From Calothrix membranacea FACHB-236 (GTDB lineage: Bacteria > Cyanobacteriota > Cyanobacteriia > Cyanobacteriales > Nostocaceae): a stretch of DNA of 64,000 bases. The translations under genes were made by a program, and so were the position numbers. Shown here piece after piece: positions 1-10,459 of the stretch. The notes beneath the pieces were generated by a model that saw nothing but the letters and a program-made list of their open reading frames with translations, was not told where the DNA came from and ran no database searches. The DNA lies in the NCBI RefSeq assembly GCF_014696315.1, contig NZ_JACJPX010000014.1, positions 62,001 through 126,000 of the forward strand, read 5' to 3'. The first letter of the stretch is position 1. Each line of letters opens with the position of its first letter.

Positions 1-1742
1 GCTGCGATCGCATCTGCTTGTTTACCTTTTAACGGTGCTAATAAAAATGTCTCCGATTCACCTGGTGCATGAGCAAAGTATTTCATTGAAAATACATGAG
101 TGGGAATTGAATAATCACCAGGGGGCAATTCTATGCTGATTTTGCCATTATTTAACACCGTGTAAAATTTTTCCAAATTAGTTTCTAAGGGTGTAAATTC
201 TTCGCCTGGAAGCTGAGGCACTGTGGGATAAGCATCTTGTAAGCTAGTCTTAATTGGGAGTTCTGCATCAATGACAGCAGGTAGTTGTTTAGCTACCTGT
301 GATAACACAGCTTCTTGAATAACAGAATTTCCAGTATCAGGAACATCAGGTATCTGTGAATTAATTCCCGCAATCTGAGCAATTTTATGAGTTTTTATAG
401 GGAATTTTGTTTCTAGAGATTTATTTAACTTCACGCCCTTTAACTGAGCAGCAAAATTCAAATGACTTAAGACACGAGCGATTACAGGTTTGTTGGGAGA
501 AAAGCTCTGATTACCAAAAGATATAGGAGTAAAGGTGAGAGATTGAGCATTATTAATAGTAGAGATTCCTACAATATTATGTAGGGGAAATGTAACTAAA
601 TTCTTTGGTTCTCTGTTATCAGGCTCTACAGAATTTTGATTATCTAACTCTACAGGTTCCTGTTGAGGATTATTAATTTCCGGTGGTTTTGTGGTAGTAC
701 TAGGTTGGAGAATTTCTGGTGATTTTTCGGGAATAATTGGTTGGAGAATTTCTGGTTTAATATCTCTGTTTATTGGTTCAGTTCTACTGCTACAAAATTG
801 GCTGCAATCTGTATTCTCATCTGCTTGTTTTAATTCCTGATTGATAGCTTTTTGTACTTGAGCCATTCCTGAATTGATTGCCGTCTGTCCTATGGAACCA
901 ATAATTTCAGGCATAGCAGATTTCCATACCATTTCACTAATTGATAATGGCAGTGATGCTATTATGCCTAAGGCATCATTAATTTCTCCAGCAAAATCAA
1001 AAGTATTGCTAACAATATTATCTAATTTGCAAACTTTACAACTCAGGCTAGTTTCTGAATTATTGCTAGAATCAGCAATTAATGAATTTTTAGCAGATTG
1101 TGCGCGATTATATTTAAGATATTTTTTGGCAGATACTCTGCTACTTTTATATATAACTTGATAAATTTCTTCTGTATCTGAAGCATTTCTATAAATTAAT
1201 TGAGCTTTTTTATCTGTAATAAATTTAACTAATATCCATTCTTGATCAGAAAGATTAATTTCTATATCCTGGCTATTAGGCTGAAATTTAAATAACCAAT
1301 ATCCTGTTTGACAATTGCTGAGATTAATGGGCTGAAAGTTAATAGATTCCAAATAGGGTTTTTTGCCAGTTGCATTGATAACTTTAGTAATTTGACAAGC
1401 ATTGGAAGTGGTTGCAGCCATTTCATAAATTTGCGGACTGGTTTCACTAAATTTGACTACACTGCTCACAAAGCTCTGATTTGGCGAAGTATTTTGAGCT
1501 TGCAGGCTAGGCAAATAAGGAGCATTAAAAATATGATTATTTGATACTCTAATATTTGTAGATTCATTAATAAAACGTGGCATTGCTGCATTAGCAGAAT
1601 TATCTCCTAACAGGTAACCAGTAGGAGAATTTATACTGAAAATACCACAGACAAAAAGAGCGATCGCTCTTTTACAGAAAGTACTACCCAGCACTGTAAA
1701 AAAGCTAATTAACCCAATTATCCATAATTTAATTCGACCCAT
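1..1742 (-). CDS. Unrecognised exported protein, C-terminus beyond the left edge
   Basis: A single uninterrupted reading frame of 580 codons begins at an ATG at 1742-1740 and is still open at base 1. An AAGAGGT-like ribosome site lies about 6 bases upstream of the ATG. The first 45 residues hold two hydrophobic stretches (around WIIGLISFFTVLG and ALFVCGIFSI), consistent with a signal peptide or membrane anchor. The body is rich in Asn, Ser, Ile and Lys. A low-complexity linker near residues 290-335 carries two PEILQP motifs and further Pro/Glu/Asn residues. The part after it contains a Pro- and Gly-poor beta-rich region. I recognise no domain and assign no function. The steady frame and usual codon use make it a real gene; it is probably a cell-envelope or secreted protein. 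Confidence 0.75.
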   Translation of the reverse strand, partial: MGRIKLWIIGLISFFTVLGSTFCKRAIALFVCGIFSINSPTGYLLGDNSANAAMPRFINESTNIRVSNNHIFNAPYLPSLQAQNTSPNQSFVSSVVKFSETSPQIYEMAATTSNACQITKVINATGKKPYLESINFQPINLSNCQTGYWLFKFQPNSQDIEINLSDQEWILVKFITDKKAQLIYRNASDTEEIYQVIYKSSRVSAKKYLKYNRAQSAKNSLIADSSNNSETSLSCKVCKLDNIVSNTFDFAGEINDALGIIASLPLSISEMVWKSAMPEIIGSIGQTAINSGMAQVQKAINQELKQADENTDCSQFCSSRTEPINRDIKPEILQPIIPEKSPEILQPSTTTKPPEINNPQQEPVELDNQNSVEPDNREPKNLVTFPLHNIVGISTINNAQSLTFTPISFGNQSFSPNKPVIARVLSHLNFAAQLKGVKLNKSLETKFPIKTHKIAQIAGINSQIPDVPDTGNSVIQEAVLSQVAKQLPAVIDAELPIKTSLQDAYPTVPQLPGEEFTPLETNLEKFYTVLNNGKISIELPPGDYSIPTHVFSMKYFAHAPGESETFLLAPLKGKQADAIA

Positions 1743-2875
1743 AATTTACCTCTTAAGTATCACAAAAAGCTTAATTATTCAGTATTAGGTTGATAATCGC
1801 AAAATCGTAGCAATAAATATATTTGGTTTCATAGAAGCTAAGGTAGCCAACAGCGCTTTTTCATTGGGAGCTGATCCAAATTCTTTCCCAAGCCTATCAA
1901 TGAGGGGTGAAACCTCTCATACTGGTAATTATTAACTCTAGATATAAAATCTACTTCAGTATATACACATAAAAAGCGATCGCCACAGTATGAACTTGGC
2001 TTTTGATGAAAATTTAGGCTTATTTGGCTTTTGAGTGTGAGATACTTTTCCGGTTTTATCTCAAAATCATCAGCCAAGAGTCAACGGTGAAAATACTGTA
2101 GTAAAAAATTAATGCTGATTGGTATAGCAATTTTTGACGAAAGCAAGTAAAAATAATTTATAAAAATATAACTTTATCTGAATCTAATTTAAGGCATTAA
2201 ATTTTGATAAATCCGGCGATAGTCCTAAAACCAGGATATCGTGCTACTCTAACAAGCCTTATCATATAAGTGGCACTGCTAGCAAATTTGAGGAGTGGCT
2301 GAATTATTCTTAAATTTTATTGAAAAATAATTAATTTATTCTAAATTCAATGTAGTATGACAACTTTTTGTTGAATTTATTTACAGTAATTAAATGCCTT
2401 TTAATGAACAAAGATGAACATAGATTAAAAATCATAAATACCATCATATTTTATTAAGTTTGACAGGCTAAATTGAGAGTATGCTTAATCATTAGAGGCT
2501 ATTTAAGAACTTAAGTAACGGAGCGCAAATAAATATCTCAATCTCCAGTACCCCAGTCCATAAGTCTCAATACCCGAAACATTATGGTGTAGATTATTGG
2601 CTGTGCTTGACTTTGAGTAGTTCTGGTGACTAGTTCTCAGTTTCTAATTTCCTTAGCTAAATCTACGGGATTAAGCAAAGAAAAAAGCTGTTTTTTCTGC
2701 TTATCTCAAGCTAGTGAATTCAGGCTTCTGTCAGCTCGCTTAAAAGGCTGAATGTGTCCTTATTGAGAATTCATTTGGTGATTTTATGAGCGCAGAAAAT
2801 TTACTAGGTTTTTCAGCGCTGTAATGAAAACCTAGCTGAGCAGAAACTTAAGCAACCTTAACAACAAGACGTAAG
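1743..2875. other. 1.1 kb intergenic region
   Basis: AT-rich spacer between two divergent genes, which should hold both promoters. A 79-codon frame at 1838-2077 on the minus strand has only a TTG start and no recognisable product, so I do not call it. One HIP1-like GCGATCGC sits near 1976-1983. I see no RNA gene, no tandem repeat and no riboswitch. Confidence 0.6.
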
Positions 2876-3727
2876 ATGATAGAAAAAATTTTGCTGGCTG
2901 TATCTGGATTGGGGCACGCAGAAGAGATGCTCAAGACCTTGAAAGAAGTGCCATCAATTCAAAGTGCAAAAGTTACTGTTTTGCACGTAGTTAATGCTCA
3001 ATCCACTGCTTCTGCAATGACAGATAAGTGGGAAGAAGGTGGCAAGATTCTAGCTAATGCTATTCAGTCTTTGAACTTAGATCCGAGTCAGGTTTCTTCC
3101 ATCTTGCGCCAAGGCGATCCCAAAGATGTGGTTTGTAAGGTAGCTGATGAAATAGACGCTGACTTGATTATCATGGGTTCACGAGGACTCAAGCGACTGC
3201 AATCAATTTTATCGAACTCCGTGAGCCAGTATGTATTTCAGCTGTCCTCTCGCCCCATGTTGCTGGTAAAAGATGACATTTATGTCAAGAAAATTAACCG
3301 CGTCATGGTAGCAATGGATAACTCTGAGTCTGCAAAACATTGTTTAAGTTTGGCTTTGTTCTTGCTGCGAGATATCCCAGGCGGTCAGTTGTTTTTGGCT
3401 AATGTTAATACCGATTTACGTGGTAAATCATCTGAACCAACCGAAATTACTCCAGAGAAAAATTCAGTTTTAGCAGCAGCAGTTGCAGATGCCGAAAGAT
3501 ATGGACTTAAAGCTCGTTGTTTCAGCAGCAATGGCAAACCAGGTGAAGAAATTTGCAGCATGGCCGACAAGTTGAACGTAGATTTATTATTACTTGGATC
3601 TCCAGATCGCCGTCCATCGGTAGCTAAAAGTTTTGTTGATATAGATAGGCTAATCGGTGCTTCTTTGTCTGACTATGTTCGGGTCAACGCTACTTGTCCT
3701 GTATTGTTGGCACGAACTACTAGTTAA
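2876..3727 (+). CDS. Universal stress protein, two UspA domains in tandem
   Basis: A 283-residue soluble protein made of two UspA (Rossmann-like) domains, about residues 1-140 and 145-283. Each starts with a beta strand of the KILLAVSG or RVMVAMDNS type and ends in a Usp signature: MGSRGLKRLQSILSNSVSQ in the first and a weaker LLGSPDRRP...SDYV in the second. The first fits the G-x2-G-x9-G-(S/T) ATP-binding pattern of the family fairly well; the second looks degenerate. Tandem Usp proteins bind ATP or other small ligands and act in stress responses, but the exact role here is unknown. No strong ribosome site precedes the ATG. The gene is monocistronic and ends before a clear intrinsic terminator. 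Confidence 0.9.
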   Translation: MIEKILLAVSGLGHAEEMLKTLKEVPSIQSAKVTVLHVVNAQSTASAMTDKWEEGGKILANAIQSLNLDPSQVSSILRQGDPKDVVCKVADEIDADLIIMGSRGLKRLQSILSNSVSQYVFQLSSRPMLLVKDDIYVKKINRVMVAMDNSESAKHCLSLALFLLRDIPGGQLFLANVNTDLRGKSSEPTEITPEKNSVLAAAVADAERYGLKARCFSSNGKPGEEICSMADKLNVDLLLLGSPDRRPSVAKSFVDIDRLIGASLSDYVRVNATCPVLLARTTS

Positions 3728-3758
3728 GGTCACAATAGATTTAGCGGTTGATAAACAA

Positions 3759-3797
3759 AAACCCCTACACCATAGGTGCAGGGGTTCTTTATTTTAT
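3759..3797 (+). terminator. Intrinsic terminator after the universal stress protein gene
   Basis: A stem AACCCCTxCACC / GGTGxAGGGGTT with one mismatch and a 3-base loop spans 3760-3786 and is followed by CTTTATTTTAT. A-rich sequence before the stem supplies a U-tract on the other strand as well, so it may also terminate the converging psbM transcript. Confidence 0.8.
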
Positions 3798-3807
3798 AAA
3801 AAACGTA

Positions 3808-3924
3808 TTAACTATCTTTTTTACCTTCGCGGCTAGCTGTTTGGATGTACAGAATCAGCAAAAATACAGAGGGAACTAGTACGAACAGAATGCTCGCTAC
3901 GAACCCCAGGTCATTCACTTGCAT
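3808..3924 (-). CDS. psbM: Photosystem II protein PsbM
   Basis: A 38-residue single-span membrane protein. It starts [20 protein letters not shown] and continues with the [13 protein letters not shown] segment typical of cyanobacterial PsbM, with a short charged tail after the transmembrane helix. PsbM is a low-mass subunit at the photosystem II dimer interface in the thylakoid membrane. The gene lies on the same strand as the ferredoxin, psbK and tgt genes upstream, and ends just before a hairpin at 3760-3786 that can serve as its terminator. The length is normal for the family. Confidence 0.93.
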   Translation of the reverse strand: MQVNDLGFVASILFVLVPSVFLLILYIQTASREGKKDS

Positions 3925-3993
3925 GGCAAGAAAGCCTCTCTTAGATTTCCAGTCAACAACATTAGAATAGCATCATCAATGACAGAGTTAGGC

Positions 3994-4027
3994 AATTCAA
4001 AATTCAAAATTCAAAATTCAAAATTAT
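3994..4027. repeat. Short tandem repeat, ATTCAAA heptads
   Basis: Four consecutive copies of a 7-base unit (ATTCAAA) lie between psbM and the ferredoxin gene. The same heptad family recurs at 50141-50225. Such short tandem repeats are widespread in Nostocales spacers. Confidence 0.85.
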
Positions 4028-4101
4028 GAAACTCTAGTTTGATAACGCCATTGCCTATTAGACGGATGCCAATGAAAGTAACAAGTGGTAAACCTAAGTA
4101 G

Positions 4102-4398
4102 TTAAGGCTTTGTTACTACGCTGACAGGCCCATTTACTAAAGTTTGGCAAGCAAGGCGATAGTTTGTAGGCTTTTTCTTCAATTTACGGTTTTCTACATC
4201 TGTACGTGGAGAAAGATTCTCTATTCCTTCAACAATCTCGACTATGCAAGTGCCACACTGACCATAGCCGCCACAATTTGTCATTTTGCCGAATAATGTA
4301 TAGATGTCAACCCCATTTTGCATTGCTTTTAGCCGAAGATTAGCACCATCTGCAGCCACTACTTCCTTCTCTTCTTTAACAAATTTTATATTACCCAT
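4102..4398 (-). CDS. 2Fe-2S ferredoxin
   Basis: A 98-residue soluble ferredoxin. The cluster ligands are Cys42, Cys48, Cys51 ([10 protein letters not shown]) and Cys84 (LACQT). The C-x5-C-x2-C spacing differs from the C-x4-C-x2-C of plant-type photosynthetic ferredoxin (PetF) and resembles the adrenodoxin-like or thioredoxin-like 2Fe-2S group, so this is probably a specialised electron carrier and not the main ferredoxin. It lies between psbK and psbM on the same strand, about 180 bases from each, which suggests but does not prove a role near photosystem II. Its redox partner cannot be told from sequence. Confidence 0.88.
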   Translation of the reverse strand: MGNIKFVKEEKEVVAADGANLRLKAMQNGVDIYTLFGKMTNCGGYGQCGTCIVEIVEGIENLSPRTDVENRKLKKKPTNYRLACQTLVNGPVSVVTKP

Positions 4399-4530
4399 AA
4401 CTGATACCTTACTATCTTTAAGAGTGGCTTTTGCCTGTTTGTTGACTAGGCTTGATATACTAATCTAAGTCTATAGTAATTTATTACAAAATATTAAGAA
4501 ATATCAAATTAAGTAAACAATATGATGCCA

Positions 4531-4561
4531 AAAAAATAGGACAGGTACAAAAAACCTGTCC
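4531..4561 (-). terminator. Intrinsic terminator after psbK
   Basis: A perfect 8-bp stem (GGACAGGT 4539-4546 with ACCTGTCC 4554-4561) and 7-base loop is followed, reading on the minus strand, by TATTTTTTTGG. It starts 23 bases after the psbK stop codon. Confidence 0.85.
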
Positions 4562-4583
4562 TAAAGATTTTAAATTAATTAAC

Positions 4584-4721
4584 TTACCTAAATCCGACTG
4601 CTGCTTGCCAGACGAAAGCAAGTAACAAGAAGAAAACGGGAATGACTGGGAGAACATCCACCAAAGGATCAAAAATTTGGTAAGCTTCTGGTAATTTTGC
4701 TAACAACAGTGCTGCTTCCAT
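4584..4721 (-). CDS. psbK: Photosystem II protein PsbK
   Basis: A 45-residue protein starting [14 protein letters not shown] and containing the segment [18 protein letters not shown] followed by [14 protein letters not shown], which is the diagnostic mature PsbK sequence. The N-terminal part is the short leader that is removed on maturation, and one transmembrane helix follows. PsbK is a low-mass subunit next to CP43 in photosystem II. The gene lies 185 bases after tgt on the same strand, with heptad-repeat DNA between them, and has its own terminator 23 bases downstream. Confidence 0.95.
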
Positions 4722-4783
4722 ATTTGTTTATATCCACCTATCCAACACAGCATTTCATAATTGATAGGTATCTTAACATGGTT

Positions 4784-4905
4784 TGGTCATTAGTCATTTG
4801 GGGTTTGTCATTGGTCATTAGTCATTTGTCATTTGGCTTTTACCCAATTACCCATTACCCATTACCCATTACCCATTACCCAATCCCCAATCCCCAATCC
4901 CCTAC
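4784..4905. repeat. Heptad short tandem repeats (GTCATTA / ATTACCC)
   Basis: The spacer between psbK and tgt is almost wholly made of two 7-base repeat families, GTCATTA/GTCATTT and ATTACCC/AATCCCC. It reaches to within a few bases of the tgt stop codon. Confidence 0.85.
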
Positions 4906-4906
4906 C

Positions 4907-6604
<1,698 letters not shown>

Positions 6605-7057
6605 TTAAAAGGAATCAGAAGTATCGTCATCAATTTCTGCATCCCATCTGGCGGAGAGTACTTGCTCCATCATGGCTTCGATGGCGCTGACATTTAAACT
6701 TCTCTCTCTGCGCTCTTGTAGAGGTGTTGAAAGGGGAATTAGCCGCAAACACATACCCTCTTGCATTAAATCAAAGTAGGTTTCTTGTTGCGGGGACTGT
6801 TTTAGTTCTAAATAATCAAAACTATAAACATTCAAGTAAAGCGCTTGGTTGGCGACTAGAGTAGACCGTTGAGGATTAGCAAATACTTCCATCACATCAC
6901 CATCACCCTCGCTCTGTAATTGACCTTCGTGGGTGTAGATGTAGTGGACTCGACCTAAATCAGCCAGCAATCGCCGTATGTCGAGCTTATTTACAATAAT
7001 TCCCGTGTTAATAATGCACGGAGCTGGTATTCTGGTTTCGGGTAGATGATGACTCAT
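6605..7057 (-). CDS. Conserved-looking protein of unknown function
   Basis: The frame is open from a TTG at 7102, but the first ATG (7057) gives a 150-residue protein starting MSHHLPETRIPAPCIINTG, which I prefer. It is soluble, with an early block GIIVNKLDIRRLLADLGRVHYIY and a second block NQALYLNVYSFDYLELKQS, and has an acidic tail ending in DDDTSDSF. The sequence has the look of a cyanobacterial protein of unknown function; no catalytic motif or membrane segment is visible. It lies alone, on the same strand as tgt but 590 bases away. I assign no function. Confidence 0.6.
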   Translation of the reverse strand: MSHHLPETRIPAPCIINTGIIVNKLDIRRLLADLGRVHYIYTHEGQLQSEGDGDVMEVFANPQRSTLVANQALYLNVYSFDYLELKQSPQQETYFDLMQEGMCLRLIPLSTPLQERRERSLNVSAIEAMMEQVLSARWDAEIDDDTSDSF

Positions 7058-7427
7058 AAACAAATAAGGAATGAGCGAAGGTGAGGTGTAATAGAAGCGC
7101 AAAAGTTTAAGTTAATAGCCCTCTGTTACCCCCTACATTTAAAAAAATATCAACTTTCTTAGGCAATCGTCTAATAACCTTGATGAAGTTATTAGTTCAA
7201 GGATACAAGACAAAAGTATGTCTGATGAAATATTGTCTAAGAATTTTACAGTTCGTATAAAAAAATACTATGCACTAGTTGTTGTTACTGAAACTAGCAT
7301 AACAAAATTTTGTGGACTAATTGCAACAGAGAATAAAACTTATAGAAAGCTTTAAAATCTTTTTCTACAGGCTGTGCAGTAATGGTAAGCGTTATTCCAC
7401 AAATCGCTTTTGAAGCAAGTAAATTAT
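7058..7427. other. Divergent intergenic region upstream of cobS
   Basis: A 370-bp AT-rich spacer between two divergent genes. A 7-bp inverted repeat (TAATAAC...GTTATTA) lies near 7170-7192. I looked for a cobalamin riboswitch, expected from the B12-pathway gene downstream, and found no B12-box-like sequence. Confidence 0.5.
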
Positions 7428-8201
7428 ATGACAAATCAGCCTCCGTGGTGGAAAAAGCTGCTGCTGAATCTACTATCTAGCGTGATTTTTTATACTACTA
7501 TTCCATTGCCATACGTGAATGGATTGGAATTTGGGGGAGTAGCACGTTTTGCTTTGTTAGTAGGAGTGTTGATTGGGGGAATTTTAGGGTTATGTGATAC
7601 AGGCATGAGTTATCTGGGTATACCAATATTAACTCGTAGTGCTTTAGTAATTAGCTTAGGGATTGGCATTACTGGAGGATTGCATTTAGATGGTGCAATG
7701 GATACTGCTGACGGATTGGCGGTAGGTGACCCCAAAAGACGGCTAGAGGTAATGGCAGATAGCGCTACAGGTGCGTTTGGCGCAATGGCAGCGATCGCCA
7801 TAGTGCTGCTAAAAACAGCTGCGTTAACAGAGATAGAAGGAAACCGTTGGCTGATATTGATGGCGGCTTGTGGTTGGGGACGCTGGGGACAACAGCTAGC
7901 GATCGCTTGTTATCCTTACCTTAAATCTAGTGGTAAAGGTGCAGTTCATAAACAAGCCATTCAATCTTATAAAGACGTATTACCTGGGCTTTTGTTACTA
8001 ATTGGTTTAAGTGGGTTACTTTTTTTAATAGATAGCCAGCAGAGATTTTTAGCACTAGCAATGGTAATCGCTGGGAGTGCGATCGCTACTATAACTGGTG
8101 CCTGGTTTAACCACAAATTAGGTGGACACACAGGAGACACTTATGGCGCAGTCGTGGAATGGACTGAAGCCCTATTTCTCTGCGCGCTAACTGGTTTTTG
8201 A
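7428..8201 (+). CDS. cobS: Adenosylcobinamide-GDP ribazoletransferase (cobalamin synthase)
   Basis: A 257-residue polytopic membrane protein from the ATG at 7428; an in-frame TTG at 7410 would add 6 residues. It joins adenosylcobinamide-GDP to alpha-ribazole (or its phosphate) in the last part of cobalamin synthesis, at the inner membrane. Visible family marks are the N-terminal FYTTIPLP block, the metal-binding [15 protein letters not shown] motif around residue 85-99, the [18 protein letters not shown] block, and [10 protein letters not shown] near the C-terminus. Several hydrophobic helices separate them. The gene stands alone and no B12 riboswitch is seen upstream. Confidence 0.92.
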   Translation: MTNQPPWWKKLLLNLLSSVIFYTTIPLPYVNGLEFGGVARFALLVGVLIGGILGLCDTGMSYLGIPILTRSALVISLGIGITGGLHLDGAMDTADGLAVGDPKRRLEVMADSATGAFGAMAAIAIVLLKTAALTEIEGNRWLILMAACGWGRWGQQLAIACYPYLKSSGKGAVHKQAIQSYKDVLPGLLLLIGLSGLLFLIDSQQRFLALAMVIAGSAIATITGAWFNHKLGGHTGDTYGAVVEWTEALFLCALTGF

Positions 8202-8202
8202 G

Positions 8203-8343
8203 ATGGGGACTGGGGAACTCGGGGCCCCCTCTGGGGATAAGGGGTAATGGGGACTGGGTAAAAGGGGATGAGGGGACAAAGGAAAATCCCCAATCACCAA
8301 TTACCAATTACCAATTACCTATTACCCAATGCCCCATGCCCAT
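8203..8343. repeat. G-rich and ATTACCA-type heptad repeats
   Basis: The space between cobS and the converging PPC-domain gene is filled with GGGGACTG/GGGGATA-type repeats followed by ATTACCA/CCCAATG heptads. The two halves are roughly complementary, so the region could fold into a long imperfect hairpin at the 3' ends of both genes. Confidence 0.75.
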
Positions 8344-8805
8344 TTATTTAATCGGTTGCAGTTTGGTCACTTTGAGTTTAAAGTTACCAACGCCAGTTTC
8401 GCCAAAAGAACGAACGCGAATGATATAAGTTCCTGTCTCTGCAATCCGGGTAAACAATAGAGAATTGCTGGTGCCATCAGGGCCATCATCATTTTCTGCT
8501 AAGGTTACACCATTAGGTGAAAGCAGTGTAATAATGCTGTCAAAGTTGTCAGATGACAAATCAACTGCTAGGTTATCGCCTTTGCTGAGCTTTACCGTAT
8601 AATCACGGGCAAATCCACCCTGACCTGTAGGAATATCTTTTTCTGAAAGAGTATCGGAAAATTCAGAACTAGTAGTAGTTAAAGGAATTGGACTATATAA
8701 CTTATTTTGAGCAAAAGCGGCAGTTGTACTGATGCTCATTGCCAATAAGGTGGCAGGAAAGATAATTACTCGTTGCAAACCCGCTGCAAAGCCTTTTCTG
8801 TTCAT
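8344..8805 (-). CDS. Exported protein with a pre-peptidase C-terminal (PPC) domain
   Basis: A 153-residue protein with a clear signal peptide: a basic start (MNRKGFAAGLQR), a hydrophobic core (VIIFPATLLAMSISTTA) and an AFA-Q cleavage-like site near residue 32. The rest is a single beta-sandwich domain of the bacterial PPC type, shown by RDYTVKLSKGDNLAVDLSS, the FDSIITLLSPNG strand pair, the Asp-rich ENDDGPDGTSNS loop and the TYIIRVRSFG...GNFKLKV end. PPC domains are usually found at the C-terminus of secreted peptidases; here the domain stands alone, so it may bind a surface or partner without enzyme activity. The target is unknown. Confidence 0.8.
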   Translation of the reverse strand: MNRKGFAAGLQRVIIFPATLLAMSISTTAAFAQNKLYSPIPLTTTSSEFSDTLSEKDIPTGQGGFARDYTVKLSKGDNLAVDLSSDNFDSIITLLSPNGVTLAENDDGPDGTSNSLLFTRIAETGTYIIRVRSFGETGVGNFKLKVTKLQPIK

Positions 8806-9099
8806 TTAAAGCAAAATTCCCACAAAAACAGGGTGATTTGGTCAAACAATTTTGGATTTGAGATTGGCGATTTTAGATTGACTGGCTCTAAAAGGAGATG
8901 TCGCTTAAGGCTATTAGCCCAAGCGATTTTAGATTTGTTCCGCCGATAAGCGCGGAGATCAAAAAACCAATCCAAAATCTGTCTTGAAAAGTTCAGATCG
9001 CCGACTATCGACGCTCCAAATTTTCGCAAAATCCAAAATCTCAAATTGGCACGGTCAAATATAGAGTTTCCTAGAATTACTTTCCCATAAGTTGTTGAG
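8806..9099. other. Intergenic region with dispersed AT-rich repeats
   Basis: The DNA is built from repeated GATTTTAGATT / AATCCAAAATCT fragments and a GGCGATCT-like motif. An 80-codon minus-strand frame at 8802-9044 overlaps the PPC gene start and translates these repeats, so I do not call it. Confidence 0.5.
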
Positions 9100-9777
9100 T
9101 TACTGATTTTTTATAGTAGTAGCAAGGGCTACTAACCCTGAAACCGTAATTCCACACTGACGAAGTGTTTGTACCGCAGCAGCGGCGGTAGCACCTGTAG
9201 TGTAGATATCGTCTACTAACAACACGGGGAAAGTTGGAGGACTGCGGCGAAATTCCTGACCAACAGCAAAAGCTGCGGCCAAGTTTGTTTCTCGCTCAGA
9301 TACTGATAAACCAAATTGTGCTTTAGTTTCTCTAACTCTTTCTAGACCATTTAGTTTGAATTTTAACCCAGTTGTTTGGCAAAAGCTTTGCCCTAGTAGT
9401 GCTGCTTGGTTGTAGCCTCGCTTTTTTTGCTTACTTGCGTGAAGTGGGATAGGAACAACAGTCAGCTTTTGATGACGTAGGGGTGAATATAATAACCATG
9501 TCTCACCTAACCATTGGCCCAACGGCTGAGAAATTTGTGGTTGATTTTCATATTTCATCACTGCGATCGCTCTTTTTAGCGAACCACCATAAATTCCCCA
9601 GCTAAATACTGGGATAGCCTGTTGCCAAAACTTATTAGGGTCTTGCAGGCGACATTGCTGCAGCTGTCTTTCACAGTATTCACAAACTTGACGAGATGTA
9701 CTGCGTTGGCACAAAGGGCAATGGGATTGTAAGAAAAGGTTCAGTAAGCCTTTCAACGCACTTCTAGCATAAATCAC
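9100..9777 (-). CDS. comF: ComF family protein (phosphoribosyltransferase-like)
   Basis: A 225-residue protein starting at a GTG (9777) with AAAGGA upstream. Residues 15-40 form a four-cysteine zinc ribbon (CPLCQRS...CEYCERQ). A phosphoribosyltransferase fold follows, with VVPIPLHASKQKKRGYNQA and the PRPP-binding loop VLLVDDIYTTGATAAAA. ComF proteins take part in DNA uptake in competent bacteria; in cyanobacteria they are needed for natural transformation in the species tested, but the biochemical step is unclear. The gene stands alone here. Length and motif order are typical. Confidence 0.87.
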   Translation of the reverse strand: MIYARSALKGLLNLFLQSHCPLCQRSTSRQVCEYCERQLQQCRLQDPNKFWQQAIPVFSWGIYGGSLKRAIAVMKYENQPQISQPLGQWLGETWLLYSPLRHQKLTVVPIPLHASKQKKRGYNQAALLGQSFCQTTGLKFKLNGLERVRETKAQFGLSVSERETNLAAAFAVGQEFRRSPPTFPVLLVDDIYTTGATAAAAVQTLRQCGITVSGLVALATTIKNQ

Positions 9778-9837
9778 AGCTAGCTTGTCCTTTCAATATC
9801 AGAATTTAACTGACATTAATCTGGCACAAATTAACTT

Positions 9838-9920
9838 TGGTGTTGGGTGTTTGTCATTTGTCATTGGTTACTTGGGGTTTTTCTCCGATTACCCATTACC
9901 AATTATCTATTACCCAATCC
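9838..9920. repeat. Heptad short tandem repeats
   Basis: GTCATTT/GTCATTG and ATTACCC/ATTACCA heptads fill the spacer between the comF promoter side and the end of the acetyltransferase gene. Confidence 0.75.
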
Positions 9921-9923
9921 AGC

Positions 9924-10412
9924 TTATGGCTGATTGAGGTATTTGACATAAACGCGATCGCACCTTGGGGTTTCTACTCCTGTTGCGGGTTGATAGCCGT
10001 TGCTTTCATAGAGTTTGACGGCTTCTACTAAAACGCTGGCGGTTTCAATCCAAATTTGCTGAAAACCACGGGCGGCGATCGCGGCTTCTAGTTGTTGTAA
10101 CAAATATTTCCCTAGCCCTATGCCTCTAATGCTAGGTAAAAGGTACATTTTCCGTATTTCTACGGCTTTTTCACCCCTATTTATGGGGTAATATGCCCCA
10201 GTTCCTACTAGATGGCCTTGGTGTTCAATTACCCAAAACTCACCACCTGTGGCTAAGTAGCATTCTTCGACTTTGACCACATCTCGATCAGCACCGTTTG
10301 GTTCCCAGCCCAAACCGTATTCTGATAATACATAACTGATGACTGCGGCAGTGCTTGTGCGATCGCTCTGCTCCCAGTTACGAATCAAAAAATCTCGGTA
10401 ATAATCTCTCAT
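9924..10412 (-). CDS. GNAT family N-acetyltransferase
   Basis: From the ATG at 10412 the protein has 162 residues (MRDYYRDFLIRNWEQSDR). The frame extends upstream to 10508, but that part is hydrophobic and unlike the family. Core GNAT elements are visible: FWVIEHQGHLVGTGAYYPI (strands 2-3), VEIRKMYLLPSIRGIGLGKYL (strand 4 and the acetyl-CoA pyrophosphate loop R-x2-G-x-G/L) and YESNGYQPA near the end. The acceptor substrate is unknown. The gene lies directly downstream of the small 10460-10825 frame on the same strand, and the extended frame would overlap it. Confidence 0.83.
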   Translation of the reverse strand: MRDYYRDFLIRNWEQSDRTSTAAVISYVLSEYGLGWEPNGADRDVVKVEECYLATGGEFWVIEHQGHLVGTGAYYPINRGEKAVEIRKMYLLPSIRGIGLGKYLLQQLEAAIAARGFQQIWIETASVLVEAVKLYESNGYQPATGVETPRCDRVYVKYLNQP

Positions 10413-10459
10413 CGTAAAATTTTCAATAATTATAATTTTGAATGGGAGCAAAATGAGAG

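Noticed and set aside
1838-2077. 79-codon minus-strand frame
   Set aside because: TTG start, no ribosome site, no recognisable product.
7103-7409. Cobalamin riboswitch upstream of cobS
   Set aside because: No B12-box-like sequence or suitable stem structure could be seen.
8802-9044. 80-codon minus-strand frame upstream of the PPC gene
   Set aside because: It overlaps the PPC gene start, is made of AT-rich repeat units and has no conserved-looking sequence.
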